Shown here piece by piece: positions 1-11,551 of a stretch of 64,000 bases of DNA (position 1 is its first letter; every line of letters starts with the position of its first letter). This stretch comes from an uncultured Photobacterium sp. (GTDB lineage Bacteria; Pseudomonadota; Gammaproteobacteria; Enterobacterales; Vibrionaceae), in contig NZ_CANMZV010000020.1 of assembly GCF_947502415.1 (NCBI RefSeq), forward strand, positions 24,811-88,810, written 5' to 3'. The notes under the pieces were generated by a model that searched no databases, had not been told where the DNA came from, and saw only the letters and a program-made list of their open reading frames with translations. The position numbers and the translations under genes were made by a program.

Positions 1-848
1 ACCAGCATGCACTCCAACGCCACGGTTCCGGAAGCCAGCAAAACAGCATCTGAAGCTATCATGGCATTGCGGGCCGTATCGTCGACCAGAACAAAATCCA
101 GTTCAGGAGCAGTCTCTCGCCAAGCCAGCTCAAACTGCTGTCGACGCTTCTGGTTGACCAAGGCAACCACAAACCCCAAATCTGGGTGTTTTTGCTTTAG
201 CTGCTTACAAGTTTCAATGAAAGGCGCGGCCAACATCTCCATCTCGCTACCGCGGCTACCCGGCAGCACCGCTAGCCAACGTTTGTCGTTATCGAGATTA
301 AGCAATTGCCGGGCAGCCTGCTTATCTGTCTGCATCGGGATGGCATCAGCCATAGTATGACCGACAAACTCACAAGGAACATTGAACTTGTCGTAAAATG
401 CTTTTTCAAATGGCAGGAAGGCCAACACCAGGTTAGTGGCCGCTTCGATTTTGAAAATACGTTTCTGGCGCCAGGCCCAAACGGACGGGCTGACATAGTG
501 AACGGTTTTGACCCCTTGCTTCTTTAAATCCAGCTCAAGACGCAAATTAAAGTCTGGCGCATCAATACCAACAAACACATCAGGTGGGTTATCAGTGAAG
601 TATTTCACCAATTCAGCTTTCACCTTGAACAGGCGCGGCAAGCGGCCAAGGACCTCAACAATCCCCATCACAGCCAGCTCTTCCATATCAAAAAGCGTCT
701 CGCAACCTTCAGCCTGCATTCGCGGACCGGCAATGCCGACAAACTCCGCATCCGGGTACTGCTGCGTGATTGCCTGCATAAAACCGGCACCTAAAATATC
801 GCCGGAGATTTCCCCGGCGACAATTCCTATTCGAAGTGGCTTCGTCAT
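1..848 (-). CDS. lpxB: Lipid-A-disaccharide synthase LpxB (3' end outside window)
   Basis: LpxB condenses UDP-2,3-diacylglucosamine with lipid X to give the lipid A disaccharide at the inner face of the cytoplasmic membrane. Reading the minus strand from the ATG at 848-846 gives [17 protein letters not shown], the family N-terminus with the GExSGD nucleotide-sugar motif, followed by the conserved GIAGPRM and SPSVWAW segments. About 282 of the usual 380 or so residues are present; the rest lies beyond base 1. It starts 2 bp after the lpxA stop, so it is translated from the lpxD-fabZ-lpxA-lpxB message. The identification rests on both sequence and gene order. Confidence 0.96.
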   Translation of the reverse strand, partial: MTKPLRIGIVAGEISGDILGAGFMQAITQQYPDAEFVGIAGPRMQAEGCETLFDMEELAVMGIVEVLGRLPRLFKVKAELVKYFTDNPPDVFVGIDAPDFNLRLELDLKKQGVKTVHYVSPSVWAWRQKRIFKIEAATNLVLAFLPFEKAFYDKFNVPCEFVGHTMADAIPMQTDKQAARQLLNLDNDKRWLAVLPGSRGSEMEMLAAPFIETCKQLKQKHPDLGFVVALVNQKRRQQFELAWRETAPELDFVLVDDTARNAMIASDAVLLASGTVALECML

Positions 849-850
849 AA

Positions 851-1639
851 TTAGCGAATAATTCCGCGAGTCGATTTTTCGAAAAACTCAACGAACAGCT
901 CCAGAGACTTGTGCTCCTTCGCCATTTCTTCGATTTCAGGCTTCACTTCAGCCAGCGTCTTGCCCGAACGGTACAAAGATTTGTACACAGCACGGATCGC
1001 TTTGATCTCAGCCTTTTCAAAACCACGACGCTTCAAGCCTTCAACATTAATACCGAATGGTGCACAGTGGTTACCTTGAGCCATCACGTACGGAGGAACA
1101 TCCTGAACAACGATAGAACCGCCGCCCAACATACAGTGATCGCCAATCGTACAGAACTGATGGATAGCTGACATGCCGCCTACGATTGCCTGGTTACCCA
1201 CTTTTACATGGCCAGCCAGCGTCGCATTGTTGGCGAAGATACAACGATCACCAACAATACAATCATGCGCTACGTGCGCATTGATCATAAACAGGTTGTC
1301 ATTACCAACTTTAGTAATACCGTTATCCTGAACCGTACCGCGGTGCATGGTCACACTCTCGCGGATGGTGTTACGGTCACCAATTTCCAAACGGGTCGGC
1401 TCATTGGCATATTTCAGGTCCTGACATTCTTCACCGATAGAAGCAAATTGGAAAATTCGGTTCTCACGGCCAATTTTTGTCGGGCCTTTAACTACCACGT
1501 GCGACATGATCTCGGTGTCTTCACCGATTTCCACATCGGCACCGATGTATGTAAATGGGCCAACTTTTACGTTCGCACCAATGATTGCACCCTCTTCAAC
1601 AATCGCTGACGGGTGGATTTGTGCCGTTTCGTGAATCAT
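851..1639 (-). CDS. lpxA: UDP-N-acetylglucosamine acyltransferase LpxA
   Basis: LpxA transfers R-3-hydroxyacyl from ACP to UDP-GlcNAc, the first step of lipid A synthesis, in the cytoplasm. The 262-residue product is the usual length and shows hexapeptide repeats of a left-handed beta helix ([26 protein letters not shown]). The catalytic His125 is visible in NAHVAHDC. A longer reading from 1678 exists, but the family N-terminus [10 protein letters not shown] begins at 1639, overlapping the last base of the fabZ stop codon. That overlap indicates translational coupling to fabZ. Confidence 0.98.
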   Translation of the reverse strand: MIHETAQIHPSAIVEEGAIIGANVKVGPFTYIGADVEIGEDTEIMSHVVVKGPTKIGRENRIFQFASIGEECQDLKYANEPTRLEIGDRNTIRESVTMHRGTVQDNGITKVGNDNLFMINAHVAHDCIVGDRCIFANNATLAGHVKVGNQAIVGGMSAIHQFCTIGDHCMLGGGSIVVQDVPPYVMAQGNHCAPFGINVEGLKRRGFEKAEIKAIRAVYKSLYRSGKTLAEVKPEIEEMAKEHKSLELFVEFFEKSTRGIIR

Positions 1640-2091
1640 TAAAACTCTCGTCTTGCGCATTTTAGCTCTGCAGAGCACACTACATCGCCGTCGACTTTTG
1701 CTACACCATTAAACATAGCAATACCACGACGCTCTTTTAGAAATTCCACTTCAATGATCATCTGATCACCCGGGCCAACTGGCTTGCGGAATTTCGCGTT
1801 ATCGATACTAGCGAAATAATACAGCTCATTTTCAGCTGGTGCACCGAACGTCTTAAACGCCAGCAGACCTGTCGCCTGCGCCATCGCTTCCAGAATCATA
1901 ACACCTGGAAAAACAGGCATTTTAGGAAAGTGGCCGGTGAACTGAGGTTCGTTCACTGAAACATTTTTGATAGCTGTCAGTGTCTTGCCTTCTTCATAAT
2001 CTGTTACGCGGTCAATCATCAGAAACGGATAACGATGAGGAAGAAGTTCTTGAATTTCTGTGATATTCAGCGTTTTATTTTCGCTAGTCAA
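1639..2091 (-). CDS. fabZ: 3-hydroxyacyl-[ACP] dehydratase FabZ
   Basis: FabZ dehydrates beta-hydroxyacyl-ACP in type II fatty acid synthesis and competes with LpxA for hydroxymyristoyl-ACP. The 150-residue hot-dog-fold protein has the catalytic motif [20 protein letters not shown], with His54 and Glu68. The start codon is TTG (complement of 2089-2091), preceded by an AGGA Shine-Dalgarno about 10 bases upstream; no in-frame ATG gives a full-length family N-terminus. It lies between lpxD and lpxA as in most gammaproteobacteria, and its stop overlaps the lpxA start by one base. Confidence 0.97.
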   Translation of the reverse strand: MTSENKTLNITEIQELLPHRYPFLMIDRVTDYEEGKTLTAIKNVSVNEPQFTGHFPKMPVFPGVMILEAMAQATGLLAFKTFGAPAENELYYFASIDNAKFRKPVGPGDQMIIEVEFLKERRGIAMFNGVAKVDGDVVCSAELKCARREF

Positions 2092-2193
2092 AACTGAATT
2101 CCTGTCTAAGTTTAATTTAAAATACGGTACAACTATAACGCAAAGCGGCCTACACAGTGTGCAGGCCTACTGACTGATAAAAGTGCTCGAGCG

Positions 2194-3222
2194 CTATTCG
2201 CCCTTATCCGCCAATTTCTTTTCAACTGACTTAAGACGTTTATTCATCTCGTCAATCTTCATGACTCGAGCAGCTGTTTTGCGCCATTCTCTGTTTGGCT
2301 GTAGCGGGATGCCCGAAGAGAACATACCTTTCTCTTCAATACTACGCATCACCATACCCATACCAGTAATGGTTACACCATCTGCAATCTCAATGTGGCC
2401 ATTAATAACTGACGCACCACCAATAATACAGTACTTACCAATTTTAGTGCTGCCCGCAACAATGGTACCACCCGCCATCGCAGTACCATATCCGATCTGC
2501 ACATTGTGGGCGATTTGCATTTGGTTATCGAGAATCACATTATCTTCGATAACAGTATCATCAAGCGCACCACGGTCAATCGTAGTACAAGCGCCGATTT
2601 CAACGCGGTTACCAATACGAACACTGCCCAACTGTGGGATCTTTACCCACTCGCCTTTATCATTCGCATAGCCGAAACCATCAGAACCAATAACCGTACT
2701 GGATTGAACCAGGCACTGTTCACCCAGCACCACACTGTGATAAATGCTGACATTTGCCCACAATTTAGTCCCTGCACCAATTTCGGCATTTTTACCAATA
2801 AAACAGCCGGCACCAATCTGCACATTGTCACCAATGCGCACGCCCGCTTCGATCACGGCATTATGACCAATCGCAACGTTATTTCCCAACACGGCAGTTG
2901 GATCAACATACGCTGATGCTGCAATTTCCATTGCGGCTGCTGGTGTTGTATCCAGCAACTGAGCCACTAATGCATAGCAAATATATGGATCTTTAACTAT
3001 TAATGCATTGCCTTGGAAATGCTCGACATCCCCTTCTCGTAGCATTACAGCCGAAGCCTTGCACTCAGCAAGCAGCTTACGGTATTTGCTATCAGAAAGA
3101 AACGTGATCTGTCCTTCACCAGCCTTGCTCATGTTGGCAAGAGAGTGAATTTCAACAGAACCTTCACCTCGAAGCTCTGCTCCCAGTTTGTCTGCTAGTT
3201 CAGAAAGAGTAATTCCAGCCAT
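2194..3222 (-). CDS. lpxD: UDP-3-O-(3-hydroxyacyl)glucosamine N-acyltransferase LpxD
   Basis: LpxD adds the second hydroxyacyl chain, N-linked, to UDP-3-O-acyl-glucosamine in lipid A synthesis. The 342-residue product has the N-terminal uridine-binding domain (about 1-100), then a hexapeptide-repeat beta helix (about 105-300) and a C-terminal helix. The catalytic His239 is in [13 protein letters not shown]. The start has a good AAGGT Shine-Dalgarno. It lies 137 bp after skp and 102 bp before fabZ. An imperfect hairpin (GGCCTACAC / GTGCAGGCC, about 2143-2167) follows it, without a clear T-run. Confidence 0.98.
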   Translation of the reverse strand: MAGITLSELADKLGAELRGEGSVEIHSLANMSKAGEGQITFLSDSKYRKLLAECKASAVMLREGDVEHFQGNALIVKDPYICYALVAQLLDTTPAAAMEIAASAYVDPTAVLGNNVAIGHNAVIEAGVRIGDNVQIGAGCFIGKNAEIGAGTKLWANVSIYHSVVLGEQCLVQSSTVIGSDGFGYANDKGEWVKIPQLGSVRIGNRVEIGACTTIDRGALDDTVIEDNVILDNQMQIAHNVQIGYGTAMAGGTIVAGSTKIGKYCIIGGASVINGHIEIADGVTITGMGMVMRSIEEKGMFSSGIPLQPNREWRKTAARVMKIDEMNKRLKSVEKKLADKGE

Positions 3223-3359
3223 TGTTTACCTTAATCGTTTATATTTATTCAGCTGTTTACACCGGATTATAAAGCAAAACGAAAATGCGGATTCCAACAA
3301 ATGTAATCACGCACTTTCGACAAAGCTTCAGCCAACTCAGCTACACTGAAAATTGCAGT

Positions 3360-3866
3360 TTATTTTACTGCAGAAATCACCTTAGTAGACAAGTCATCTT
3401 TAGGGCTAGCGTATAGGACAGCATTAGCATCAACAATGATGTCATAACCTTCACGCTTCGCCACATCCTGAATCGCCTTACGGATTTTTTGAACCAGCTT
3501 CTGCTCTTCTTCAGCACCGCGACGACGCTGGTCTTCCTGAAGCGCTTTCGCTTTCAATTTGTAGTCAGACTCAAGCGATGCCATCTCACGTTGCAGCTTG
3601 GTGCGCTCACTCGAACTCATCAGTTCACCGTCACGCTTAACCTTGTCTACTTTGGTTTTCATTTTACTTTCGATTCCACGTAGCTCGTCGATGCGGTCTT
3701 TGAACTCGCCACGCAGTTTCTCGGCAACATTATACCGTTTTGCCAGCTGAGCCATAGCCTGACCAGTTGCAACATAGCCAACTTTCTGAGCCGCTTCAGC
3801 TGCCTGGGCACATACAGAAGAAAGAATCACCAGGCTAAGACTTGCCGCTTTAATCCACTGTTTCAA
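3360..3866 (-). CDS. skp: Periplasmic chaperone Skp (OmpH)
   Basis: Skp is a trimeric periplasmic holdase that carries unfolded outer-membrane proteins to the Bam complex. The frame is open further upstream, into bamA, but the family N-terminus KQWIKAASLSLVILSSVCAQA (a Sec signal peptide ending at about residue 22) starts at a TTG codon at 3866-3864. A GAGGAG Shine-Dalgarno lies just upstream. This gives 168 residues against 161 in E. coli. The mature part contains the long charged helices (about 40-130) that form the tentacles. It follows bamA by 19 bp, so both are likely made from one message. Confidence 0.95.
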   Translation of the reverse strand: MKQWIKAASLSLVILSSVCAQAAEAAQKVGYVATGQAMAQLAKRYNVAEKLRGEFKDRIDELRGIESKMKTKVDKVKRDGELMSSSERTKLQREMASLESDYKLKAKALQEDQRRRGAEEEQKLVQKIRKAIQDVAKREGYDIIVDANAVLYASPKDDLSTKVISAVK

Positions 3867-3885
3867 AGGGAATCTCCTCAAATAA

Positions 3886-6309
3886 TTAGAATGTTCGTCC
3901 AATAGTGAAGGTAAAGAACTCTTCATCATCACCATCGTATTTCTTGATCGGACGAGCAATCGAGAATACGAGCGGCCCCATTGGCGACATCCACTGCAGA
4001 GCGGCACCATATGACGCACGGATCAATGACGGGTCGGAATAATCATTCAAAAACTTTCCGTCCTCGTCTTTTAAATCATATTCTGTATCCCACACCGTAC
4101 CGGCATCAACAAAGACACTGGTCCGGATCTGGTTACGGACTTCATCAGAAACAAACGGTGTTGGAACAATAAGCTCCATACTAGCTAATGCTACGGCGTT
4201 ACCACCGGCAGCATCATCGGTTCCGGTCGCACAGTTATTGTTACCACCACCACCAATGCCACCAGACGGACAACCTTGAACATAAACCGCTTTAGGACCA
4301 ACGGTATTAGAACGGAAACCACGCAGGGTAGAGAAACCACCGGCATAGAAGTTCTCATAGAACGGCAACAGATGATCACTGCCGTTATCCGTCGTGCCAT
4401 AACCATTTCCGTAACCCAACTTACCACGTAGCAATAGGCTGAAATCATGGCCTTCATTCAACGGGAAGTACTGGCGCACATCATATTGCATCTTGAAGTA
4501 CTGGGCATCAGATCCCGGTATCGTCATACTGAATGAAGCACGTTGGTGGTTACCGGCAGTTGGGAAATAACCACGGTTAAGGTTATTTCGCGTCCAGGAT
4601 ACCGACCAGTCGAAATCATCAAGCTCAATCACATTATCACCACGATCAAAATCGTGGACCGCTTTGAACTTCTCGATCTGGTAATACTCTTGGGTATTCG
4701 AGATCTTGTTGTGATCGTAGCCCAAGCCGAACTCGAAAAAGTTCAGTTCATCAAACGGGAAACCCCACGTCAGGCTGGCACCGTAGCTCTGGTTGGTATA
4801 GTCAGAGATATTAGCATCAGATGCCTCAAACTCATTAAAGTACACCTTTCCACCCAGGCTGACCCCATCAAGGGTGAAATACGGATCACGATAATCCAAG
4901 CTGATGTTCTTCTGGTAATCGTTCATCATCGCATTAATGCCAAAACGGTTACCTGTTCCCAAGAAGTTATCCTGCTGGATCCCCGCCTGGAAGCTAATGC
5001 CTGATTCCGTACCATAACCAACACCAAAGTTGATACTACCGGCATTCGCCTCTTTAACGTTGTACTTGATATCAACCTGATCATCCGTACCCGGTACACG
5101 AACAGTCTGGACATCGACGGTTTCAAAGAAACCGGTACGGTTCAAACGCTCTTTACCACGCTCTACCGATTTGGAGTTAAGCCAGCTACCTTCCATCTGA
5201 CGCATTTCACGGCGCAATACTTCATCTTTAGTCGAGGTATTGCCCGAAAAAGCAATATTTCGTACATAGATACGTTTGCCCGGATCGACATTCACAATCA
5301 ATGATACTTGCTTGTTTTGGTCATCAAAATCAGGAATGGTTGTCACCTGCGGGTAGGCATACCCCAGCTCACCCAGCTTACGCTTAACGGCCTCTTCCAG
5401 AGATGTCACTTTTGCCCCGTTATAAATTTCACCGGTATCAATGGTCAGCAATGCATTCAGCTCATCAGTCTTACCGACTAAATCACCGCGAAAACGCACA
5501 TCCTGCACTGTATACTGCTCACCTTCATGGATCTTCAGGGTAATATAAACCCCTTTCTTATCCGGTGAAATCGAGACCTGGGTTGCATCCAGCTTGTACC
5601 TCAAGTAACCGTTATTGAGGTAATGAGAACGCAAGGTTTCCAAATCCCCGGCAAGCACCTGTTTCTGGTACTTTTCATCCGCCAGGAAGTTCCACCACGG
5701 TACTTCAGCCTGAAGATTAAACTTATCCTGCAGGTCCTCATCAACAAACACTTCGTTACCGACAAAGTTAATTTGCTGGATCTTGGCCGACACGCCTTCA
5801 GTAAAAACAAATTTCAGGTCAGCACGGTTACGCGGCAGAGGTGTAACCACGGCCTTAACTGACGCATTGTATTTACCGACACTGTAATAGAAATCTTCCA
5901 GGCCCTTTTCAATTTTACTCAGGGTCGTCCGATCCAATGCCTCGCCAACACTGATACGCGAAGCATCAAGGTTCTCTTTTAACTGTTCTTCCTTGATTGC
6001 TTTGTTGCCAGAAAAAGTAATATTAGCGATAGTCGGGCGCTCAAGAACCTCAATCAACAACGCATTTCCATCACGGAAAACTTTTATATATTCAAAATTC
6101 CCAGAAGCAAAGAGTGCCTGAATCATCTCCGATACATCACGCTCATCAACGCTATCCCCAACACGGACAGGCATCTTCAACAATGCCGCACCCAGGGTAA
6201 CGCGCTGTAGGCCATCGAAACGAATATCATCAACTACAAATTGATCCGCGCTCTGCGCAACACTACTACCAAGTAAAAGTGATGCGACCAACAGTTTTTT
6301 CATCGCCAT
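3886..6309 (-). CDS. bamA: Outer-membrane protein assembly factor BamA
   Basis: BamA is the central beta-barrel of the BAM complex, which folds and inserts outer-membrane proteins. The 807-residue product starts with a signal peptide ([18 protein letters not shown]), followed by five POTRA domains (about 24-420, for example [22 protein letters not shown] and [18 protein letters not shown]). The C-terminal 16-strand barrel ends in FTFTIGRTF, with the terminal aromatic typical of OMPs. The VRGF-type lid motif appears as [12 protein letters not shown]. An extracellular loop near residues 675-700 is Gly/Asn-rich with two Cys. Start is ATG at 6309, or the ATG two codons downstream. Gene order rseP-bamA-skp is conserved. 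Confidence 0.98.
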   Translation of the reverse strand: MAMKKLLVASLLLGSSVAQSADQFVVDDIRFDGLQRVTLGAALLKMPVRVGDSVDERDVSEMIQALFASGNFEYIKVFRDGNALLIEVLERPTIANITFSGNKAIKEEQLKENLDASRISVGEALDRTTLSKIEKGLEDFYYSVGKYNASVKAVVTPLPRNRADLKFVFTEGVSAKIQQINFVGNEVFVDEDLQDKFNLQAEVPWWNFLADEKYQKQVLAGDLETLRSHYLNNGYLRYKLDATQVSISPDKKGVYITLKIHEGEQYTVQDVRFRGDLVGKTDELNALLTIDTGEIYNGAKVTSLEEAVKRKLGELGYAYPQVTTIPDFDDQNKQVSLIVNVDPGKRIYVRNIAFSGNTSTKDEVLRREMRQMEGSWLNSKSVERGKERLNRTGFFETVDVQTVRVPGTDDQVDIKYNVKEANAGSINFGVGYGTESGISFQAGIQQDNFLGTGNRFGINAMMNDYQKNISLDYRDPYFTLDGVSLGGKVYFNEFEASDANISDYTNQSYGASLTWGFPFDELNFFEFGLGYDHNKISNTQEYYQIEKFKAVHDFDRGDNVIELDDFDWSVSWTRNNLNRGYFPTAGNHQRASFSMTIPGSDAQYFKMQYDVRQYFPLNEGHDFSLLLRGKLGYGNGYGTTDNGSDHLLPFYENFYAGGFSTLRGFRSNTVGPKAVYVQGCPSGGIGGGGNNNCATGTDDAAGGNAVALASMELIVPTPFVSDEVRNQIRTSVFVDAGTVWDTEYDLKDEDGKFLNDYSDPSLIRASYGAALQWMSPMGPLVFSIARPIKKYDGDDEEFFTFTIGRTF

Positions 6310-6348
6310 TACTGTTCTGATTATTCCTTGCTAAAAACGCACTTATTA

Positions 6349-7704
6349 TTAAAGGCGGGTAAAATCATTGAATAGCGCTACGGCCATTAATACAACCAAA
6401 ATGGCTGATCCCACTCTGTAGCCTATATCCTGAACTCGTTCAGACACAGGGCGACGTGTTACCGCCTCGATGGCGAAAAACAATAAATGTCCACCATCCA
6501 ATACCGGCAGCGGTAACAAATTAACTATTCCCAAGTTCACACTGATCAAGGCCAAGAATCCCAGGAAGTACACCACACCATAATCGGCGGTCATTCCGGC
6601 ACCTTTGGCAATTGAAATCGGGCCACTCAGGTTTTTTATCGCAACATCGCCCGTTACCAGCTTAGTAACCATGTCCATCGTCAGAGTTACCAATTGCCAG
6701 GTTTTTTCCGCAGCTTTACCGACAGCTTCAAACGGACCATATTGCAATAGAATTCGATACGATTCAGGCCAAGGCTCAACCTTTGGCGCAAAACCGGCAT
6801 AACCAATTACTTCACCATCACCCATTGACTTGGTATTCGGAGTCAACGTTAGCGCAATACGCACTCCATCTCGCAATACTTCCATCGTCATAGGCTGTGA
6901 CGGGTGAGAACGAACGGCATCCACAACCTGTAGCCACTCGGTTACTGAAGAACCGTCAATCGAGACAATTTCATCATTTAACTGCAAACCGGCAGCAATT
7001 GCGGCGCCATCATCTACAAGTTGTGAAATCACGAGCGTAATTGGCGGCGAGAAAGGCTTGATCCCCAACGTTGTGAGTACCTGCTCATTCTCAGGGTCAA
7101 AAGACCATGTCGTCAGATCCAAAGTACGCTTAACTTCATACTCAGTGCCTGGCTCGATCACAGTCACCGCCATTTCGTCATCGCCGATATGGGAAATCAT
7201 TGCCATATTTACAGATTCCCAATCTGCGGTTTTGATTCCCGAAATGGATTTAAGTTCCATTCCATTGCTAATTCCTGCTTGGGCAGCAATAGAATGCGGA
7301 GCTACCTCACCAATTACCGGGCGAACAGCCGGCACCCCGATAAGGTAAACGACCCAATAAGCAAAAATTGCGAAAAGAAAATTGGCCAGCGGACCAGCAG
7401 CAACAATCGCACTACGCTGCCACAGAGCCTTGTTATTAAATGCCTGATGTTTTTTTCCGACAGGCACATCATCAATCCGCTCATCGAGCATCTTGACATA
7501 ACCACCAAGCGGGATCATCGCAAGACTATATTCGGTACCATCTTTACCGACCTTACGCCAAAGCGGCTTACCAAAGCCGATTGAAAAGCGCTCAACAAAA
7601 ACACCGCAACGACGTGCAACCCAGAAGTGACCATATTCATGAACAGCAATCAACACACCCAGTGCAAGTAAAAACGCACCGAGATTCCACAAAATCCCCA
7701 TCAT
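6349..7704 (-). CDS. rseP: Site-2 zinc metalloprotease RseP
   Basis: RseP is the inner-membrane site-2 protease that cuts RseA after DegS, releasing sigma-E. The 451-residue protein has the HExxH zinc site HEYGH at residues 22-26 in its first membrane helix, two PDZ domains (about 120-310) and the C-terminal LDG motif in [14 protein letters not shown], the third zinc ligand. The start (ATGATG at 7704-7699) overlaps the dxr stop by 4 bp, so the two are coupled. bamA follows 39 bp downstream. Confidence 0.98.
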   Translation of the reverse strand: MMGILWNLGAFLLALGVLIAVHEYGHFWVARRCGVFVERFSIGFGKPLWRKVGKDGTEYSLAMIPLGGYVKMLDERIDDVPVGKKHQAFNNKALWQRSAIVAAGPLANFLFAIFAYWVVYLIGVPAVRPVIGEVAPHSIAAQAGISNGMELKSISGIKTADWESVNMAMISHIGDDEMAVTVIEPGTEYEVKRTLDLTTWSFDPENEQVLTTLGIKPFSPPITLVISQLVDDGAAIAAGLQLNDEIVSIDGSSVTEWLQVVDAVRSHPSQPMTMEVLRDGVRIALTLTPNTKSMGDGEVIGYAGFAPKVEPWPESYRILLQYGPFEAVGKAAEKTWQLVTLTMDMVTKLVTGDVAIKNLSGPISIAKGAGMTADYGVVYFLGFLALISVNLGIVNLLPLPVLDGGHLLFFAIEAVTRRPVSERVQDIGYRVGSAILVVLMAVALFNDFTRL

Positions 7705-8897
7705 ACGGATACCTTCCGAATCACTTCCCGAGCCAAAATACGCGCCATTTTATCTAGCTCAATAACACTTTCCAAGTCAGTAGGTTCGGCCATTTGCGCC
7801 ACCTCTATAACCTGACGGTTAACAGTTGCAATCTCAGTAAAACGGATCCGGTTAGCCAAAAATGCTGCCACCGCTTCTTCGTTGGCAGCATTAAGAGCAG
7901 TTGTCGCAGCTTGCCCGGTATAGCAGGCATCCATCGCCAACTTCAAACAAGGGTAGCGGTTGAAATCAGGCGACAAGAAGGTGAATTCACCCACCTTGCT
8001 AAAATCCAATGGTGCCACACCGGCATCCACTCTTTCAGGATAGGACAACGCGCAGGCAATTGGCGTTCGCATATCCGGTAACCCCATCTGCGCCAGCACC
8101 GAACCGTCTTTGTATTGCACCATAGAGTGAATAACGGACTGTGGGTGGATGATTACATCCATCTGCTCCCGAGAAGCGTTAAACAGCCAGCGCGCCTCGA
8201 TATACTCCAGGCCTTTGTTCATCATGGTCGCCGAATCAACCGAAATTTTCGGCCCCATAGACCAGTTAGGGTGTGCTATTGCCATCTCAGGCGTTACAGC
8301 ATCCAGCTCAGCCACATCAGTATAACGAAACGGGCCGCCAGAACCGGTCAGCAAAATCTTACTGATTCCGTATTTATCTAGATCGCAGTAGCCCATTGCG
8401 CGCTGAATTGCCGCCGGCAGGCTTTGAAAAATCGCGTTATGCTCACTGTCTACAGGCAAAAGCTCAGCACCGAACTCCCGACAGGCATCAATAAACATCT
8501 GCCCGGACATCACCAGAGCTTCTTTATTGGCCAACAGAATACGCTTTCCAGCCTTCACTGCCGCCATGGTTGGCAACAAGCCTGCCGCGCCGACAATCGC
8601 AGCCATTACAGTATCGACTTCATCCAGTGCTGCAACCTGGCACATTCCAGCCTCACCGGCCAGTACTTCAGTTGGAATGTTATGCTGTTTCAGTAATACG
8701 ACCAGTTCCATGGCCGCCGATTCCGATGCCATTGCGACATATTTCGGCTGCCATTGCTGACACAGCTCAAACATCTTTTGGCTATTCGAGCCAGCCGCCA
8801 GCGCTACCACCTCAAACAAATGCGGGTTTTGCGCCGCGACAGCCAGCGTACTACTGCCAATAGAGCCCGTAGCACCAAGAATCGTTAACTTACGCAT
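7701..8897 (-). CDS. dxr: 1-deoxy-D-xylulose 5-phosphate reductoisomerase Dxr (IspC)
   Basis: Dxr converts DXP to 2-C-methyl-D-erythritol 4-phosphate with NADPH, the committed step of the MEP isoprenoid pathway. The 398-residue product has the N-terminal NADPH motif [11 protein letters not shown], the metal and substrate site [12 protein letters not shown] (about residues 150-160) and the SGGPFR and [17 protein letters not shown] motifs. It sits between cdsA and rseP as in Vibrio; in E. coli it lies between frr and uppS. A terminator-like hairpin separates it from cdsA, so it may have its own promoter in the 177-bp gap. Confidence 0.98.
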   Translation of the reverse strand: MRKLTILGATGSIGSSTLAVAAQNPHLFEVVALAAGSNSQKMFELCQQWQPKYVAMASESAAMELVVLLKQHNIPTEVLAGEAGMCQVAALDEVDTVMAAIVGAAGLLPTMAAVKAGKRILLANKEALVMSGQMFIDACREFGAELLPVDSEHNAIFQSLPAAIQRAMGYCDLDKYGISKILLTGSGGPFRYTDVAELDAVTPEMAIAHPNWSMGPKISVDSATMMNKGLEYIEARWLFNASREQMDVIIHPQSVIHSMVQYKDGSVLAQMGLPDMRTPIACALSYPERVDAGVAPLDFSKVGEFTFLSPDFNRYPCLKLAMDACYTGQAATTALNAANEEAVAAFLANRIRFTEIATVNRQVIEVAQMAEPTDLESVIELDKMARILAREVIRKVSV

Positions 8898-8920
8898 AAA
8901 ATCACTTTAATTCAGCTATG

Positions 8921-8941
8921 AAAAACAGCCATCAACGGCTG
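8921..8941 (-). terminator. Rho-independent terminator-like hairpin between cdsA and dxr
   Basis: On the minus strand the sequence reads CAGCC-GTTGAT-GGCTG followed by TTTTT, a short GC stem with a T-run. It lies just before dxr, so it would end or attenuate transcripts coming through cdsA. Confidence 0.6.
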
Positions 8942-9074
8942 CTTGGTCAAACAGATACCAACTCAGCACCTTTGCTATGCCGGCAAACAGCAGCAAGAGC
9001 AACCTGCGGAAGAACCAAATTAACTGGCCCCCCTCACAAACAGGCTGCTTTTTGCGCAGTCAAACTCGACTACA

Positions 9075-9923
9075 TCATACTAGCCAAAGGTAGAGCAAAG
9101 CAAAAACAGGAAGGGCTGCCGTCAAACTATCGATACGATCTAGAATACCGCCATGACCAGGAAGGATGTTACCACTGTCCTTGATACCCGATGCTCGTTT
9201 GAACATGCTTTCAACCAAGTCGCCAAGAACTGAAGCAATCACCGACAATACGGCAATAACCAGAAGGCTACCCAGGCTGACAAAAGGAATATCCATCAAT
9301 GCCGCGCCGCCCCAAGTCACCACCACAGCCAGTACTGCACCACCAACCAGACCTTCGATGGTCTTGTTCGGGCTCACTGCCGGTGCCATTTTATGTTTAC
9401 CAAAGCGCTTACCTGAGAAATAAGCCCCCGTGTCGGCCGACCATACTAAGAAGCAAACCAGCAGCACCAGCTTGGCTCCATGGTAAGGTGATTCCGCATA
9501 ATTGACAGCACGGAGCATCAGTACACTCCAGAAGAAAGGGAGCAGGGTCAGCAAGCCGAAAATATATTTTAAAGGAGCTGACTTTGACCACAGGGAAGAG
9601 CTAGAAGGGTAAGTTACTGCTAATGCAGACGCCATAATCCACCAAATCCCACCAGCTAACAACATATACTGGTGTGATTGTGCAAGGGCTGACAACGTCG
9701 CTGCATCAGTTGGCATGATTGCAATTGATGCGCCCAGCGCAATAGCGGGTACTAACATAGCGCCCCAGCGCGACTTTGCATCAACAAATTGTGTCCACTC
9801 CCAAAAACCGACCATGGTGATTACAGCCAAGGCGACAACAAAAGCAGGAAACGGTAGAAAAAAGATCCCTGCAATTACTAACGGAGCGAGGATGAGTGCG
9901 GTAATAATACGTTGCTTAAGCAA
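9075..9923 (-). CDS. cdsA: Phosphatidate cytidylyltransferase CdsA
   Basis: CdsA makes CDP-diacylglycerol from phosphatidic acid and CTP in the inner membrane, the branch point for all phospholipids. The 282-residue product is strongly hydrophobic with about eight membrane segments. It carries the CDS signature near the C-terminus (SGIKDSGNILPGHGGILDR, then D-S-L) and the upstream PNKTIEGLVGG motif. It is encoded between uppS and dxr on the minus strand, with terminator-like hairpins on both sides. Confidence 0.97.
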   Translation of the reverse strand: MLKQRIITALILAPLVIAGIFFLPFPAFVVALAVITMVGFWEWTQFVDAKSRWGAMLVPAIALGASIAIMPTDAATLSALAQSHQYMLLAGGIWWIMASALAVTYPSSSSLWSKSAPLKYIFGLLTLLPFFWSVLMLRAVNYAESPYHGAKLVLLVCFLVWSADTGAYFSGKRFGKHKMAPAVSPNKTIEGLVGGAVLAVVVTWGGAALMDIPFVSLGSLLVIAVLSVIASVLGDLVESMFKRASGIKDSGNILPGHGGILDRIDSLTAALPVFALLYLWLV

Positions 9924-10007
9924 GCTGCGTCCTCTCGTTTTTTATTTTAGTAACAGCCCAGCATATCTGTCATGCTTTCTGGCTACCCCTATCCGGCTTT
10001 ACAATAA

Positions 10008-10036
10008 AAAGGCATCTTGATGATTCCAGAATGCCT
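10008..10036 (-). terminator. Terminator-like hairpin between uppS and cdsA
   Basis: The minus strand reads AGGCATTCT, a loop, then AGATGCCT followed by TTTTTA. The stem has one bulge. It would partly separate cdsA expression from uppS. Confidence 0.55.
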
Positions 10037-10081
10037 CCACATTGCTACCGCAACACCGCGATAAACCGAATAATATAATCA

Positions 10082-10846
10082 TTATTTTTGTAATAAAGCC
10101 TGTATCTGCTCACCGGTGCAGCCAAAGCGGCGCTCGCGGCTCACATACCATGCCACAGCATCAGCTAAGCTTTTCTCATCAAAATCAGGCCAGTGCTGTT
10201 CTGTAAAATACAGCTCGGCATACGCGACCTGCCATAGCATAAAATTACTGATTCGACATTCACCACTGGTACGGATTAACAAATCTACATCAGGTAACCC
10301 TGCCGTAGACAAGCCGGCTGTCATCATATCTTCAGTGATTTCATCTGCCGTCATGCCTTGTTCCAGCAACTGCTGTGCCAGACGCTTGGTTGCCTGCAGA
10401 ATGTCCCACTGACCACCATAGTTGGCTGCTACATTCAATACCATACCGGTATTGTCAGCTGTCAACGCCTCTGCATCAGCGATTTTTTTCTGCAGCCGCT
10501 GACTAAAACGTGTCGCATCACCAATGATCCGTAACCGAATATTATTCTTGTGCAGACGTTTTACTTCACGACCTAACACAGTCATGAAGAGTTCCATCAA
10601 CAGTGACACCTCGTCTTCCGGACGACGCCAGTTTTCACTACTGAAAGCGAAGAGTGTCACCACCTGGATACCGAGGCGATTTGCAGTCGAGACTGTTTTA
10701 CGTACGGCTTCTACGCCAGCCTTGTGGCCAAACACTCGAGGCTTACCCTGTGCCTTTGCCCAGCGACCATTGCCATCCATAATGATAGCAACATGCTTTG
10801 GCAAGCTTTCAGCACAAAGAGCAGTTTCGATTGTATGCTCTGCCAT
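10082..10846 (-). CDS. uppS: Undecaprenyl diphosphate synthase UppS (IspU)
   Basis: UppS extends farnesyl-PP with isopentenyl-PP to C55 undecaprenyl-PP, the lipid carrier for peptidoglycan and O-antigen. The 254-residue product has the cis-prenyltransferase motif MDGNGRWA with the catalytic Asp at about residue 24, then [10 protein letters not shown] and the C-terminal [19 protein letters not shown] and RRFG motifs. It directly follows frr, the Vibrio arrangement. Confidence 0.98.
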   Translation of the reverse strand: MAEHTIETALCAESLPKHVAIIMDGNGRWAKAQGKPRVFGHKAGVEAVRKTVSTANRLGIQVVTLFAFSSENWRRPEDEVSLLMELFMTVLGREVKRLHKNNIRLRIIGDATRFSQRLQKKIADAEALTADNTGMVLNVAANYGGQWDILQATKRLAQQLLEQGMTADEITEDMMTAGLSTAGLPDVDLLIRTSGECRISNFMLWQVAYAELYFTEQHWPDFDEKSLADAVAWYVSRERRFGCTGEQIQALLQK

Positions 10847-10862
10847 ACATCTCCCTCAAAAT

Positions 10863-10890
10863 AAAAAGCGCCGTGCTGCACGCACAGCGC
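10863..10890 (-). terminator. Terminator between frr and uppS
   Basis: On the minus strand GCGCTGTGC and GCACGGCGC form a nearly perfect GC-rich stem around TGCA, followed by TTTTTA. It lies in the 74-bp gap after frr. Confidence 0.7.
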
Positions 10891-10920
10891 CTCAAACCTC
10901 ATCAAGCTAATACTGGCGTA

Positions 10921-11478
10921 TTAAACTTCCATTAGCTCTTTTTCTTTGGCTTCAAGAATCACATCAATCTGCTTGACTGCTGCGTCTGTCAGCTTCTGGA
11001 TGTCGTCCTGTGCGCGACGATCATCATCTTCAGAAATCTCTTTATCTTTAAGCAGTCCTTTAACATCAGCATTCGCGTCACGACGGATGTTACGAACAGC
11101 GACACGGCCCTGCTCTGCTTCAGCACGTACGATCTTAACCAGATCACGACGACGCTCTTCTGTTAGCGGTGGCAATGGAACACGAATAACAGTGCCCGCA
11201 GACATTGGGTTCAGGCCAAGATCCGACATCATGATTGCTTTTTCAATCTTTGGCGTCAGCTCTTTGTCAAAAACAGTGATAGCCAGAGTACGCGCATCTT
11301 CTGCAACTACGTTAGCAAGTTGCTTAAGCGGCGTATTAGCACCGTAGTATTCAACGTAGATAGTATCTAGCAGGCTTGGGTGAGCACGACCAGTACGTAC
11401 TTTAGCCAGCTGGTTTTTCAGCGCTTCAACGCTTTTTCCCATGCGCTCCTGCGCATCTTGTTTAATTGCATCAATCAC
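10921..11478 (-). CDS. frr: Ribosome recycling factor
   Basis: RRF splits the post-termination ribosome together with EF-G. The 185-residue product is the standard length and shows family motifs [13 protein letters not shown], the PLKQLANV region, [13 protein letters not shown] and the C-terminal helix ending in KEKELMEV. The start codon is GTG (complement of 11476-11478), giving [13 protein letters not shown]. It follows pyrH by 73 bp. Confidence 0.98.
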   Translation of the reverse strand: MIDAIKQDAQERMGKSVEALKNQLAKVRTGRAHPSLLDTIYVEYYGANTPLKQLANVVAEDARTLAITVFDKELTPKIEKAIMMSDLGLNPMSAGTVIRVPLPPLTEERRRDLVKIVRAEAEQGRVAVRNIRRDANADVKGLLKDKEISEDDDRRAQDDIQKLTDAAVKQIDVILEAKEKELMEV

Positions 11479-11506
11479 GATTTATACCCTTATGATTCGA
11501 TAATAG

Positions 11507-11529
11507 CGGGAGCTACGCTAGCGCTCCCG
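11507..11529 (-). terminator. Hairpin between pyrH and frr
   Basis: An inverted repeat CGGGAGC / GCTCCCG with further pairing in the centre lies in the pyrH-frr gap. There is no T-run after it on either strand, so it may be an mRNA-stabilising hairpin rather than a terminator. Confidence 0.4.
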
Positions 11530-11551
11530 GCCAGAATGAGTCGTCAGAAAC

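Noticed and set aside
3867..4019. Long N-terminal extension of skp from 4019
   Set aside because: It runs into bamA and adds basic sequence before the signal peptide. The TTG at 3866 with GAGGAG gives a proper signal peptide and family length.
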